Below are positions 36,323 to 45,401 of a DNA stretch of 64,000 nucleotides, in pieces (the stretch's first letter is position 1; each line of letters starts with the position of its first letter). The stretch spans positions 6,138,001 through 6,202,000 of the forward strand of contig NZ_CP059572.1 in NCBI RefSeq assembly GCF_019175365.1, written 5' to 3'. The stretch is from Actinomadura graeca. Its GTDB lineage: Bacteria > Actinomycetota > Actinomycetes > Streptosporangiales > Streptosporangiaceae. A program made the position numbers and the translations under genes. The notes below the pieces were generated by a model. The model did not search any database. It was not told the origin of the DNA and saw only the letters and a list, made by a program, of their open reading frames with translations.

Positions 36323-36949
36323 ATGGACCACGGTCCGGTTGGCAAGGGGGTCCGGGACCTCGAACTGATGCGGACGCCGCCGCCCCGGGAGCGCGCGGAC
36401 GCCGCCCGCAACCGCGCGAAGGTGCTCGCCGCCGCCGCGCGGCTGTTCGCCGAGCAGGGGGTCGAGTCCGTGTCGATGGACGCGGTCGCCGCGGCCGCCG
36501 GGGTGGGCAAGGGGACCCTCTTCCGCCGCTTCGGCGACAAGGCCGGCCTGGCGGCCGCTCTGCTGGACGATCGCGAACGCGAGTTGCAGGACGCGATCTT
36601 GTCCGGCCCGTCCCCGCTCGGTCCCGGCGGGACGGACGAGGCCGTCCCGCCGTCCGAGCGCCTGCACGCCTTCGCCGACGCCTACCTGGACTACGTCCTG
36701 GACCACCTGTCCCTGGTGCGGATGTCGGAGACGGCCTCGCCGGGCGCCCGCTATCGCATCGGCGCCTACCGCTTCTGGCACCGGCACTTGGCCGTCCTGC
36801 TCGATCGGACCGTCCCGGACTCCGAGGCCGTGGCACATGCGCTGCTCGCCCCTCTCGGTGGCGAACACCTCACCGCGATGGTCGAGGCCCTTGGCGCGGA
36901 ACGCGCGCGCGCCGCTGTCCACAGAGTGTTCGAACTGGGCGCGAAATAA
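36323..36949 (+). CDS. TetR-family regulator, divergent from rhodanese
   Basis: 208 aa from the ATG at 36323 (GGGAGG upstream). The helix-turn-helix reads ARNRAKVLAAAARLFAEQGVESVSMDAVAAAAGVGKGTLFRRFGDKAGLAAALLDDRERELQ. The C-terminal part is helical (LHAFADAYLDYVLDHLSLVRMSETASPG) with an aromatic/histidine stretch (YRFWHRHLAVLLDRT) that may bind a hydrophobic ligand. It very likely represses itself and the rhodanese gene through the palindrome 26 bp upstream. A perfect hairpin terminator follows the stop codon. Confidence 0.9.
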   Translation: MDHGPVGKGVRDLELMRTPPPRERADAARNRAKVLAAAARLFAEQGVESVSMDAVAAAAGVGKGTLFRRFGDKAGLAAALLDDRERELQDAILSGPSPLGPGGTDEAVPPSERLHAFADAYLDYVLDHLSLVRMSETASPGARYRIGAYRFWHRHLAVLLDRTVPDSEAVAHALLAPLGGEHLTAMVEALGAERARAAVHRVFELGAK

Positions 36950-36950
36950 A

Positions 36951-36979
36951 GAGGCCCCCGTGGGGTGCACGGGGGCCTC
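36951..36979. terminator. bidirectional hairpin terminator
   Basis: GAGGCCCCCGTG (36951-36962) and CACGGGGGCCTC (36968-36979) form a perfect 12-bp stem with a 5-nt loop, 1 bp after the TetR stop and 15 bp after the stop of the convergent 60-aa ORF. Confidence 0.8.
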
Positions 36980-36994
36980 GTCTGTCAGATGGGT

Positions 36995-37177
36995 TCAGGC
37001 CGGGTCGGGGGACCGTCGCGCGGGACGGTCGTCCGCCCGGCCCTCGTCATGGCCCGGCGGGACCTCCAAGGCGTGTTCCCGTTCCAGCCGTGCGGCGACC
37101 GCGAGGGCGCGCAGCGACGTGGACTTCACGAGCGCGCGCCCGGTACCGGTCCGGGGCCTGAGGATGCTGCTCTGCAT
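36995..37177 (-). CDS. 60-aa basic protein of unknown function
   Basis: An ORF starts at an ATG behind GGAGGCGAC and ends just before the terminator at 36951-36979. The N-terminal half is basic and helical (SSILRPRTGTGRALVKSTSLRALAVAARLE), the C-terminal half is rich in Asp, Arg and Pro (PPGHDEGRADDRPARRSPDP). It resembles no family I know. A proper ribosome binding site, a plausible TAGTGT -10 (37247-37252) and two exact direct repeats upstream favour a real gene; it could be a small regulator or a peptide precursor. Confidence 0.5.
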   Translation of the reverse strand: MQSSILRPRTGTGRALVKSTSLRALAVAARLEREHALEVPPGHDEGRADDRPARRSPDPA

Positions 37178-37266
37178 GTCGCCTCCGCGGGTCGTGGATG
37201 GGCATCCGTACGAGCGGGGTGTGCCGCCCGGTTCAGCGGGTCTCGCACACTAGTTGCAACCGCAAA

Positions 37267-37297
37267 GATCGTTCTCGTATTCCGAATGATCGTTCTC
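37267..37297 (-). promoter_or_regulatory. two exact 10-bp direct repeats 21 bp apart upstream of the 60-aa ORF
   Basis: On the plus strand GATCGTTCTC occurs at 37267-37276 and again at 37288-37297, that is exactly two turns of B-DNA apart. Read on the minus strand (GAGAACGATC), the nearer copy overlaps the expected -35 position of the TAGTGT -10 element. This is the form of a binding site for a dimeric or tandem activator or repressor. Confidence 0.5.
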
Positions 37298-37412
37298 TTT
37301 TTTTAGGCTGGCGTGGCTTTCTAGGTCGCGTAGCTACCTAGACGGCTCTGCTCGGATCGGTGTGAATGAGGGACCTGCTGGCCCTGTGCGTCGGGTGGTC
37401 TCGCCGCCGGAG

Positions 37413-40400
37413 TCAGAGGTAAAGGCCGACGGCGGTGGGGGAGGGCGGGGTGGCGGGGCGTAGGTCGGCGGCGCGCAGGGTGATGATCTCGTCGTCGTCG
37501 GGACGGTCGCCGGAGGTGAGACGCTGGCCCTGGACGGCGATGGCGGCGTCCAGGAGGTTGCGCATCAGGCGGCCGTTGCCGAACGACGGGCCGCGCGGGA
37601 CGCCGCCGAGCAGGTCGCGCAGCCGGGCGGGGACGTCGGGCGCGAGGGCGAGGCCCTCGGCGGCGGCGAGGCGCTCGAAGATGGCGACGAGCTCGGCGTC
37701 GGAGTAGTCGGGGAACCGCAGCCGCTTGGGGAAGCGGGACTCCAGGCCGGAGTTGCCGGTCAGGAAGGCCGTCATCTCGCGTTCGTACCCGGCGGCGATG
37801 ACCACCAGGTCGCCCCGGTACTCCTCCATCAGCTGGACGAGGGTGGCGACGGCCTCCTGCCCGTAGGCGTCGCCGGCCAGCGCGTACGCCTCGTCGATGA
37901 ACAGGACGCCGCCGAGGGCCTGCTCGACCGCCGCGCGCACGCGCGGGGCGGTCTGGCCGAGGTAGGGGCCGACGAGGTCGGCGCGGGCCACCTCGACGAG
38001 GTGGCCCGACGAGAGCAGCCCGAGGCGCCCGTAGACGGACGCGACGAGCCGGGCGACGGTGGTCTTGGCCGTGCCGGGGTTGCCGGTGAACACCATGTGC
38101 CGGGTCGGGGTCGCGACCTGCTGCCCGGCGCCGCGGCGCAGCTCGGCGCCGCGGGCCTCGGCGACCAGGAGGTGCACCTCCCTTTTGACGTCGCGCAGGC
38201 CGACGAGGGCGTCCAGCTCGGTGAGCGGGTCGGTCGCGGGCAGGACGCGGGACGTTCCGCTGAGGCTGTCGGGGATGTCGTCGGGCAGGAGGGCGACGAG
38301 GTCGCGCGGGGTGGCGCGCTTCTTGGCGGTGACCCGGCGGGCCTGGAGCGCGGTCGCGCGCTCGGACAGGTTGCGCATGACGCGGGCGTTGCCGAAGGAG
38401 CGGCCGCGGGGCGCCTTGCGGAGCAGCCCGGCGACCTTCGCGTGGGTGGCGGGGGCCGGTTCCAGGCCCGCGGCGAGCGCCTGGCCGGTGAAGATCTCGA
38501 TCAGCTCGTCGTCGGTGAAGTCGGGGAACCGGATCGTGCTGGGGAAGCGGGAGGCCAGGCCGGGGTCGGAGGAGATGAACCGCTGCATCTCGCGCTCGTA
38601 CCCCGCGACGATGACGACGAGGTCGTCGCGGTTGTCCTCCATGACCTTCAGGAGCTCGGCGACGGCCTCGGGGCCGTAGTCCTCGGACATGCCGCTCTGC
38701 GTCAGCGCGTACGCCTCGTCGATGAACAGCACGCCGCCGACGGCCTGCCGCGCGACCGCGCGGGTCTTGACGGCGGTCTCGCCGACGTACTGGCCGACCA
38801 GGCGGGACCGGGACGCCTCCACCAGGTGCCCGGACGTCAGCACGCCGAGGTCCTTGAAGATGCGGGCGAGCAGCCGCGCGACGACGGTCTTGCCGGTGCC
38901 GGGGTTGCCGGTGAACACCATGTGCCGGGCGGGCGGGGCGGGGGTGGGCAGCCCGGCCTCGCGGCGCAGCTTGGCCGCCTTCACGCCCGCGGTGAGCAGC
39001 TCGATCTCCTGCTTGACGGTGCCGAGGCCCGTCAGCGCGAGCAGTTCGGCGAGGGGGTCGCCGGGGGTGCCGGAGACGTCGAACGCGGCGGGCACGTCCG
39101 GACGCTTCACGACGAGCTCCTCGCCCGGCCCGGTGCGTTCGCGGACGGCCTCGACCACCACGTCGGCGAGGCGCTGCGCAAGACGCGCGTTGCGCAGGTT
39201 CCGGACGGGCGGGGTGCAGACGAGCAGTTCCCCTGCGGCGGTCAGGGCCCGCTTGTGCGCGCGCGCCCCGCGTTGCTGCAAGGCCCGGTTGAACAGCTCC
39301 GCGTATCCCTCGGCGGTGAACGGATGCGTGGGGACGACCTGGAGCCGTAGCGCCAGCCCGGGGTTGACCTCGCGGATCCGCTCGTCCCCGCCCGGCTCGC
39401 ACAGCACGACGACGTGCAGGTCGTCGTGGACGTCCAGGGCGCGGTGCAGCTCCTCCACGATGGCCTCGCCGCTGCGCACGTCCCGGGACATGTCGTCCAG
39501 GCCGTCGATGACCATCAGCCGGTGCCCGGCGGAGTCGCGGGCGTCGTTGTAGAGGTGGGTGGTCGCGGCGGAGACCTCCTTGGCGGCGAAGAAGTCGCCC
39601 GCCAGCCACAGCGGCGGCTCGGTGATCTGCCGTTCGCGCAGCAGCCGGGCGATCTCCTGCGCGGCGTCGCGCTTGCCGGTGCCGTCGGGGCCGACCAGCA
39701 TCAGACGGACGGGACCCGACCCGGACGCGACCTCCTCCAGCGCTGCGACCACGTCCGGTTGGCCGACCAGTCCGGAGCCGACCTCGGCCTTGCGGGCGCG
39801 GCGCGCGCGTGTGGAGGCGGTCTTGCCCACGCCTGCGGCGAGCGGGTTGACCATCCGGCGGCGTGGGGTGAACAGGCGCCGGACGTCCTCCTCGAACTCG
39901 CCGACCGGGATCCATTCGGGTTCGGGGATCTGCGCCTCGTCCGGGAAGCCCTGGACGGCGCCGGTGAAGCGCATCGCCATGTCCAGCCAGGCGCGGCACG
40001 CCTCGACCGCGCCCGCGCCGAGGGCCCGGCCCAGCCACGCGCGGGTGCCGGTGTACCAGGGGTGGGGCTTGAACCCGGCGCGCTGGGCGGCGAACCGTTC
40101 GAGGAGCTCCCCGTAACGGTCTTCGGTGACGGTTGCGGACAGCTCCGCGGGCACCTGCTCCAGCCCGCCCTGGAGCAGCAGGTGGACGAGCATCTCGTCC
40201 GCCGACTCGTCGTGGGGTGCGACCTCCAGAAGGTGCTCGTGGACGGCCAGCAGCCCCGAGCACACCCACTCCAGGTAGCCGATCGGCCCGGCCAGCTCCG
40301 GCAGGATGGCGACGATGTCGTCGTCCGCATGCGCGGCCCACAGGTCGCGTTGCTCGGGCAAGGGCGACTTGAGGTCCAGCCCGGGAGGAGGGTTCTCGTA

Positions 40401-40886
40401 GAGGCGCATCAGTGCCCGGCGCCGCTGGTCGATGGGCTCCAGCCCTTCCAGGACTTCGAGCGCCTCACGCGCCAGGGTGAGCGCGAGGTCCTGGTCCGGT
40501 GCCTCTTCCAGCCACTCCAGCGGACGGAAGCCGCCCTTGGTGACACCCCAATCGTTGACCGTCCGCAAGGGCTCACGGGGCTCGCGGTGGAAGCGGCCGA
40601 ACAACTGGTATTGGAGCCGGGAGTGCGTGCCCGAGTTCACGGCCGCCGCTCCGCACAGGAAGTCGACGTCCAGCATCAGCTCGGCGACGACCAGCGGCGC
40701 GGGCGCGGTGAGCAGTGAGTGCTGGTCGGTGGTCAGCCCCAAGCAGCGCGGGTCGGCCACGAGCTTGTCGATGCGCGCGCGGATGTCGTCGTACAGGCCG
40801 TCGGGGACCCGCCACGGGCCGAAGGAGTACAGGTCGAGGACCGGCTCGTCGCTGACGAGCAGTTCCAGCTTCTCCGGCAGCCGCAC
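37413..40886 (-). CDS. triple AAA ATPase of the CbxX/CfxQ (SpoVK/EccA-like) type
   Basis: 1157 aa from a GTG with GAGGGG at 6 nt. Residues 1 to about 350 are helical and of unknown type. A first P-loop domain near residue 400 has GPDGTGKRDAA, which lacks the Ser/Thr after Lys, and VIDGLDDM without the Walker B glutamate, so it is probably inactive. Two full CbxX/CfxQ AAA domains follow: FTGNPGTGKTVVARLLA near residue 660 and FTGNPGTAKTTVARLVA near 935, each with VLFIDEAYAL. Relatives include SpoVK and the EccA ATPases of type VII secretion. EccA normally has one such domain after TPR repeats, so this is an unusual tandem form. Its partner is unknown. Confidence 0.87.
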   Translation of the reverse strand: MRLPEKLELLVSDEPVLDLYSFGPWRVPDGLYDDIRARIDKLVADPRCLGLTTDQHSLLTAPAPLVVAELMLDVDFLCGAAAVNSGTHSRLQYQLFGRFHREPREPLRTVNDWGVTKGGFRPLEWLEEAPDQDLALTLAREALEVLEGLEPIDQRRRALMRLYENPPPGLDLKSPLPEQRDLWAAHADDDIVAILPELAGPIGYLEWVCSGLLAVHEHLLEVAPHDESADEMLVHLLLQGGLEQVPAELSATVTEDRYGELLERFAAQRAGFKPHPWYTGTRAWLGRALGAGAVEACRAWLDMAMRFTGAVQGFPDEAQIPEPEWIPVGEFEEDVRRLFTPRRRMVNPLAAGVGKTASTRARRARKAEVGSGLVGQPDVVAALEEVASGSGPVRLMLVGPDGTGKRDAAQEIARLLRERQITEPPLWLAGDFFAAKEVSAATTHLYNDARDSAGHRLMVIDGLDDMSRDVRSGEAIVEELHRALDVHDDLHVVVLCEPGGDERIREVNPGLALRLQVVPTHPFTAEGYAELFNRALQQRGARAHKRALTAAGELLVCTPPVRNLRNARLAQRLADVVVEAVRERTGPGEELVVKRPDVPAAFDVSGTPGDPLAELLALTGLGTVKQEIELLTAGVKAAKLRREAGLPTPAPPARHMVFTGNPGTGKTVVARLLARIFKDLGVLTSGHLVEASRSRLVGQYVGETAVKTRAVARQAVGGVLFIDEAYALTQSGMSEDYGPEAVAELLKVMEDNRDDLVVIVAGYEREMQRFISSDPGLASRFPSTIRFPDFTDDELIEIFTGQALAAGLEPAPATHAKVAGLLRKAPRGRSFGNARVMRNLSERATALQARRVTAKKRATPRDLVALLPDDIPDSLSGTSRVLPATDPLTELDALVGLRDVKREVHLLVAEARGAELRRGAGQQVATPTRHMVFTGNPGTAKTTVARLVASVYGRLGLLSSGHLVEVARADLVGPYLGQTAPRVRAAVEQALGGVLFIDEAYALAGDAYGQEAVATLVQLMEEYRGDLVVIAAGYEREMTAFLTGNSGLESRFPKRLRFPDYSDAELVAIFERLAAAEGLALAPDVPARLRDLLGGVPRGPSFGNGRLMRNLLDAAIAVQGQRLTSGDRPDDDEIITLRAADLRPATPPSPTAVGLYL

Positions 40887-41159
40887 TGCTTTCCCCTCTA
40901 AGCACACCAATCCGGCGCGAACAGACTAGAGCGTCCGTATGACGCGGGTGCCGCGCTTGCGGAGGAGGGCATCGCTGCGCGCGTCCGGTCCCGGCCTGTT
41001 CAGGCCCGCGTGCCCCGGCGGAACGTTCGGGCGTTTTTCCCAAGTGGTGTCATCTATCACTTTGTTCACCGGTCAGGGGCCGTCCGGCCACCCTTCTCCG
41101 CCGTTCCACTGGGTAGGTATCCGGAGATTCGGCCGCCCGCCCCGTCCTGGGAGAAGCAC

Positions 41160-44100
41160 GTGATCACAAAGTTGCTCGTCGCGAACCGGGGTGAGATCGC
41201 CGTGCGGGCGTTCCGCGCCGCCTACGAACTCGGCATCGCCAGCGTCGCCGTCTACGCCCATGAGGACCGGCTGTCCCTGCACCGGCAGAAGGCGGACGAG
41301 GCGTACGAGATCGGGGAGCACGGACATCCCGTCCGCGCCTACCTGGACGTGGAGGGGATCGTCCGGACGGCGCTGCGGGTCGGCGCCGACGCCGTCTACC
41401 CCGGGTACGGGTTCCTGTCGGAGAGCCCCGAGCTGGCGGAGGCGTGCGAGCGCCACGGGCTGACGTTCGTCGGACCGCCGTCGGAGGTGCTCAGCCTGGC
41501 GGGCAACAAGATCGAGGCGGTCGCCGCCGCGCGGCGGGCGGGCCTGCCGGTGCTCCGGTCGGTGACACCCGAGCCGGGCCGGGAGCTGGCGGCCGCCGAC
41601 GAGGTGGGCTTCCCGCTGTTCGTGAAGGCGGCGGCGGGCGGCGGCGGCCGGGGACTGCGCCGCGTCGACCTCCGCGAGGACCTGGAGGCCGCCGTCGCCA
41701 CGGCCCGCCGCGAGGCCGAGAGCGCGTTCGGCGACGCGACCGTGTTCCTGGAGCAGGCGGTGGACCGGCCGCGCCACATCGAGGTCCAGGTGCTCGCGGA
41801 CGGTGCCGGGCACACCGTCCACCTGCGCGAACGCGACTGCTCGGTGCAGCGGCGCCACCAGAAGGTCGTCGAGATCGCGCCCGCGCCGAACCTGGACGCG
41901 GCGGTCGCCGGGCGGCTGTGCGCGGACGCGGTGAGGTTCGCCCGCGAGATCGGCTACGTCAACGCGGGCACCGTCGAGTTCCTCGTGGACGAGCGGGGCG
42001 AGCACGTCTTCATCGAGATGAACCCCCGCATCCAGGTCGAGCACACCGTGACCGAGGAGGTCACCGGGGTCGACCTCGTGCAGGGCCAGCTGCGCATCGC
42101 GGGCGGGGAGACCCTGGCCGACCTCGGGATCGCGCAGGACGACGTCACGGTCGCGGGCTTCGCGGTGCAGTGCCGCATCACCACCGAGGACCCGGCGAAC
42201 GGGTTCCGTCCCGACACCGGGAAGATCTCCGCGTACCGGTCGCCGGGCGGCGCCGGGGTCCGCCTCGACACCGGCACGACGCACGCGGGCGCCGTGGTGA
42301 CGCCGCACTTCGACTCGCTGCTGGTGAAGCTGACCTGCCGCGGGCGGACGTTCGAGGACGCCGTGCGGCGCGCGCGCAGGGCCGTCGCCGAGTTCCGCAT
42401 CCGGGGCGTCGCGAGCAACATCCCGTTCCTGCGGGCGCTGCTGGACGAGCCCGACTTCCGCGCCGGCGGGGTCACCACATCCTACATCGCCGACCATCCG
42501 GAGCTTCTCACGGCACGGTCGAGCGGCGACCGCGCGACGCGGCTCGTCCGCTACCTGGCGGACGTGACCGTGAACAAGCCGCACGGGGACGCGCCCACCG
42601 AACTGGACCCGGCGACGAAGCTGCCGCCGCTGACGTCGGAGGGGCCGTTTCCCGAAGGTTCACGTGACCGGCTCCTGGCCCTCGGCGCGCGCGCGTTCGC
42701 GGAACAACTGCGCGCCCAGGACGCCTTGGCCGTCACCGACACCACGTTCCGGGACGCGCACCAGTCGCTTCTTGCCACACGAGTACGCACCTACGACCTG
42801 CGCTCGGCCGCGCCATACCTCGCCCGGATGACACCACAGCTTCTGTCCATCGAGGCGTGGGGCGGAGCCACGTATGACGTCGCGCTCCGCTTCCTCGGCG
42901 AGTCGCCGTGGGACCGCTTGGCGGCGATCCGCGAAGCCGCCCCGAACCTGTGCATCCAGATGCTCTTGCGTGGTCGCAACACCGTCGGCTACACGCCCTA
43001 CCCCGACTCGGTCGCCCGCGCGTTCGTCAAGGAGGCGGCCAGTACGGGCGTGGACATCTTCCGTGTGTTCGACGCCCTGAACGACGTCGAGCGGATGCGT
43101 CCGGCCATCGACGCCGTCCTCCAGACACACGCGCTGGTCGAAGGGACGCTCTGCTACACCGGCGACCTGTCGTCCCCTGAGGAGCGGCTCTACACGCTCG
43201 ACTACTACCTGCGCCTCGCAGAAGAACTCGTCGAGTCGGGCGTCCACATCCTGTGCATCAAGGACATGGCCGGGCTGCTCCGCGCGCCCGCCGCGCGCAC
43301 ACTGGTGACGGCCCTGCGTGAACGGTTCGACCTTCCCGTCCACCTGCACACGCACGACACCGCGGGCGGGCAGCTCGGAACGTACATCGCCGCCATCGAG
43401 GCCGGTGTGGACGCCGTGGACGGGGCCGCCGCGCCCCTGTCGGGCACCACCAGCCAGCCGCCGCTCCAGGCGATCGTCGCCGCCACCGACTCCACCGGCC
43501 GCGCCACCGGGATCGACCTGGACGCGCTCACGGTGATGGAACCGTACTGGGAGGCCGTGCGGAAGGTGTACGCGCCGTTCGAGATGGGCCTGCCGTCGCC
43601 CACCGGACGCGTCTACCAGCACGAGATCCCCGGCGGCCAGCTGTCCAACCTGCGGCAGCAGGCGGTCGCGCTCGGCCTCGGCGACCGCTTCGAGGAGATC
43701 GAGCGGCTCTACGCGGCGGCCGACCGGATCCTCGGCAGGCTCGTGAAGGTCACGCCGTCCAGCAAGGTCGTCGGCGACCTGGCCCTGCACCTGGTCGCCG
43801 CCGGGGCCGACCCCGGCGACTTCGCCGAGAACCCGGAGCGCTACGACATCCCCGACAGCGTCATCGGGTTCCTGAACGGCGAACTGGGCGACCCGCCGGG
43901 AGGCTGGCCGGAGCCCTTCCGTAGCAAGGCCCTGGCCGGACGCCAGTACACGCCCGCGCGCGCCGAACTCGACGGAGCAGAAGAGAAGGCGCTCGCAGGC
44001 CCCGAGGTAAGGGAGACACTCGACCGGCTTCTCTTCCCAGGACCGGCCAAGGAGTACCGCGAGTCCCGCGCGGCCTACGGCGACCTGTCGGTCCTCCCCA

Positions 44101-44531
44101 CGAGCGCGTTCCTGTACGGGCTGCGCACCGGGCAGGAGGTCGCGTTCGACCTGGAGCCGGGCGTGCGCGTCCTGGCCTGCCTGGAGGCCGTGGGCGGGAT
44201 CGACGAGGCGGGCGTCCGCCAGGTCATCTGCACCGTGAACGGCCAGCTGCGGACCCTCTCGGTCCGCGACAGGTCCGTCGTGTCGGACGCGCCGCCCGTC
44301 GAGCGCGCCGACCCCGCCGAGCCCGGCCACGTCGCCGCGCCGTTCGACGGGTCGGTGACCCTGCGCGTGGCGAAGGGCGACGAGGTCGCGGCCGGGGACG
44401 TGGTCGCCACCATCGAGGCGATGAAGATGGAGGCCGCCATCACCGCGCCGGGCGCCGGCACCGTCGCCCGGCTCGCCGTCCCGGGGGTGACGGCCGTCCA
44501 GGCGGGCGACCTGCTGCTCGTCATCTCCTGA
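41160..44531 (+). CDS. pyc: pyruvate carboxylase
   Basis: 1123 aa, the normal length for a single-chain pyruvate carboxylase, which makes oxaloacetate from pyruvate, bicarbonate and ATP to feed the citric acid cycle. Biotin carboxylase domain: MITKLLVANRGEIAVRAFRAA, KAAAGGGGRGLRRVD near residue 155, EMNPRIQVEHTVTEE near 286. Carboxyltransferase domain: VTDTTFRDAHQSLLATRVRT near 527, IKDMAGLLRAPAA with the carboxylated Lys, and metal-binding HLHTHD near 731. The biotin carrier at the end has EAMKMEAAI near residue 1086. The GTG at 41160 has GGGAG at 6 nt and matches the family start, although the frame is open 150 bp upstream. Confidence 0.96.
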   Translation: MITKLLVANRGEIAVRAFRAAYELGIASVAVYAHEDRLSLHRQKADEAYEIGEHGHPVRAYLDVEGIVRTALRVGADAVYPGYGFLSESPELAEACERHGLTFVGPPSEVLSLAGNKIEAVAAARRAGLPVLRSVTPEPGRELAAADEVGFPLFVKAAAGGGGRGLRRVDLREDLEAAVATARREAESAFGDATVFLEQAVDRPRHIEVQVLADGAGHTVHLRERDCSVQRRHQKVVEIAPAPNLDAAVAGRLCADAVRFAREIGYVNAGTVEFLVDERGEHVFIEMNPRIQVEHTVTEEVTGVDLVQGQLRIAGGETLADLGIAQDDVTVAGFAVQCRITTEDPANGFRPDTGKISAYRSPGGAGVRLDTGTTHAGAVVTPHFDSLLVKLTCRGRTFEDAVRRARRAVAEFRIRGVASNIPFLRALLDEPDFRAGGVTTSYIADHPELLTARSSGDRATRLVRYLADVTVNKPHGDAPTELDPATKLPPLTSEGPFPEGSRDRLLALGARAFAEQLRAQDALAVTDTTFRDAHQSLLATRVRTYDLRSAAPYLARMTPQLLSIEAWGGATYDVALRFLGESPWDRLAAIREAAPNLCIQMLLRGRNTVGYTPYPDSVARAFVKEAASTGVDIFRVFDALNDVERMRPAIDAVLQTHALVEGTLCYTGDLSSPEERLYTLDYYLRLAEELVESGVHILCIKDMAGLLRAPAARTLVTALRERFDLPVHLHTHDTAGGQLGTYIAAIEAGVDAVDGAAAPLSGTTSQPPLQAIVAATDSTGRATGIDLDALTVMEPYWEAVRKVYAPFEMGLPSPTGRVYQHEIPGGQLSNLRQQAVALGLGDRFEEIERLYAAADRILGRLVKVTPSSKVVGDLALHLVAAGADPGDFAENPERYDIPDSVIGFLNGELGDPPGGWPEPFRSKALAGRQYTPARAELDGAEEKALAGPEVRETLDRLLFPGPAKEYRESRAAYGDLSVLPTSAFLYGLRTGQEVAFDLEPGVRVLACLEAVGGIDEAGVRQVICTVNGQLRTLSVRDRSVVSDAPPVERADPAEPGHVAAPFDGSVTLRVAKGDEVAAGDVVATIEAMKMEAAITAPGAGTVARLAVPGVTAVQAGDLLLVIS

Positions 44532-44546
44532 TCCGGACCTCGTGGC

Positions 44547-44605
44547 CCGGCCGTGCCGCGCGGCGCCCCTCGCGGCGCCCCACGGCGCGCCGCGCGGACG
44601 GCCGG
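44547..44605 (+). terminator. long GC-rich hairpin after pyruvate carboxylase
   Basis: 44547-44565 (CCGGCCGTGCCGCGCGGCG) pairs with 44588-44605 over 18 bp with a single bulged base; the loop can fold again. It is 16 bp after the pyc stop and ends where the 17-nt repeat array begins. Confidence 0.7.
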
Positions 44606-44682
44606 ATCAGGACACAGCACAGATCAGGACACAGCACAGATCAGGACACTGCACGGATCAGGACACGGCACGGATCAGGACG
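44605..44682. repeat. 17-nt tandem repeat, 4.6 copies, entering a TetR coding end
   Basis: Copies begin at 44605, 44622, 44639, 44656 and 44673 (partial). The consensus is GATCAGGACACAGCACA with few changes. The last, partial copy covers the stop codon and last codons of the TetR gene read on the minus strand, and each copy carries the same TGA on that strand. Confidence 0.85.
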
Positions 44683-45304
44683 GCGGGCGGACGGCGTAGT
44701 CCGCGAAGGCGGGTTCGAGGAGGTCGAACGCCTCCCGCCCGGACTCGGCCAGCGCGACCGCGATGCCGTCGTGGTCCTGGCCGTCCAGCGTGCGGCGCAG
44801 CGTCTCGTGGAACAGGACGCGGTGGACGCCCCCGAACTGCGCCGCGACCAGCCGGGGCAGCAGGTCGCCGGGCCCGGCGCCGGTCTCCTCGGCGAGGACG
44901 GCGGCCAGCGCGTCCTCGCGCTCCTCATGGAACTCGCGGAGGCGCGCGACCAGCGCCGGGCTCGCGGTGACCATCCGGGCGAAGTCCGGTTCTGAGAAGC
45001 CGATGACGGCGTCGTGCCGTGCCACCCCGGCCAGGAAGCCCCGCCGCAGCGCGGCGAGCGCCGACTCGCCCGGGGCCCGCTCGGCGACCGTCCGGGCGAG
45101 CAGCCCGACGAACACCTCGTGCAGGTCGAGGGCCAGGTCCTCCTTGCGCGGGAAGTAGTTGGTGACGGTCATCTTCGCCACCTGGGCCGCCGCCGCGACG
45201 TCGGCGATCGTGACCTGGTCGAAGCCGTGCCGCAGGAACAGGCGCGTCGCCTGGTGCGCGATGTTCTGCCTGGTCTGCTGCTTCTTCAGCTCACGGAGTC
45301 CCAT
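44675..45304 (-). CDS. TetR-family regulator
   Basis: 209 aa. The helix-turn-helix is LRELKKQQTRQNIAHQATRLFLRHGFDQVTIADVAAAAQVAKMTVTNYFPRKEDLALDL. The C-terminal part (HEVFVGLLARTVAERAPGESALAALRRGFLAGVARHDAVIGFSE) has the usual helical ligand domain. It is divergent from the group 2 sigma factor gene and an AT-rich region with repeated CTAAGTTTA lies between them. The stop codon lies inside the last unit of a 17-nt tandem array. Target genes are unknown. Confidence 0.9.
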   Translation of the reverse strand: MGLRELKKQQTRQNIAHQATRLFLRHGFDQVTIADVAAAAQVAKMTVTNYFPRKEDLALDLHEVFVGLLARTVAERAPGESALAALRRGFLAGVARHDAVIGFSEPDFARMVTASPALVARLREFHEEREDALAAVLAEETGAGPGDLLPRLVAAQFGGVHRVLFHETLRRTLDGQDHDGIAVALAESGREAFDLLEPAFADYAVRPPS

Positions 45305-45323
45305 GCCGTCATCATCGCATACT

Positions 45324-45371
45324 CCGACCTAAGTTTATTACTGACATATTAATGGGTCGGTTCTAAGTTTA
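45324..45371. promoter_or_regulatory. AT-rich divergent promoter region with repeats
   Basis: Two copies of CTAAGTTTA (45329-45337 and 45363-45371) are 34 bp apart, and CCGACC (45324-45329) is inverted at 45355-45360. The stretch is much more AT-rich than its surroundings, as expected for promoters of both the TetR and the sigma factor gene and for TetR binding. Confidence 0.45.
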
Positions 45372-45401
45372 TGTCGCGGGGGTCGCGGGTACCCGAACGA
45401 G

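Noticed and set aside
37321..40341. Minus-strand frame of about 1000 codons
   Set aside because: Shifted frame inside the AAA gene; Arg/Pro/Gly only, no motifs.
42660..44330. Minus-strand frame of about 550 codons
   Set aside because: Antisense to pyruvate carboxylase, whose domains are complete.
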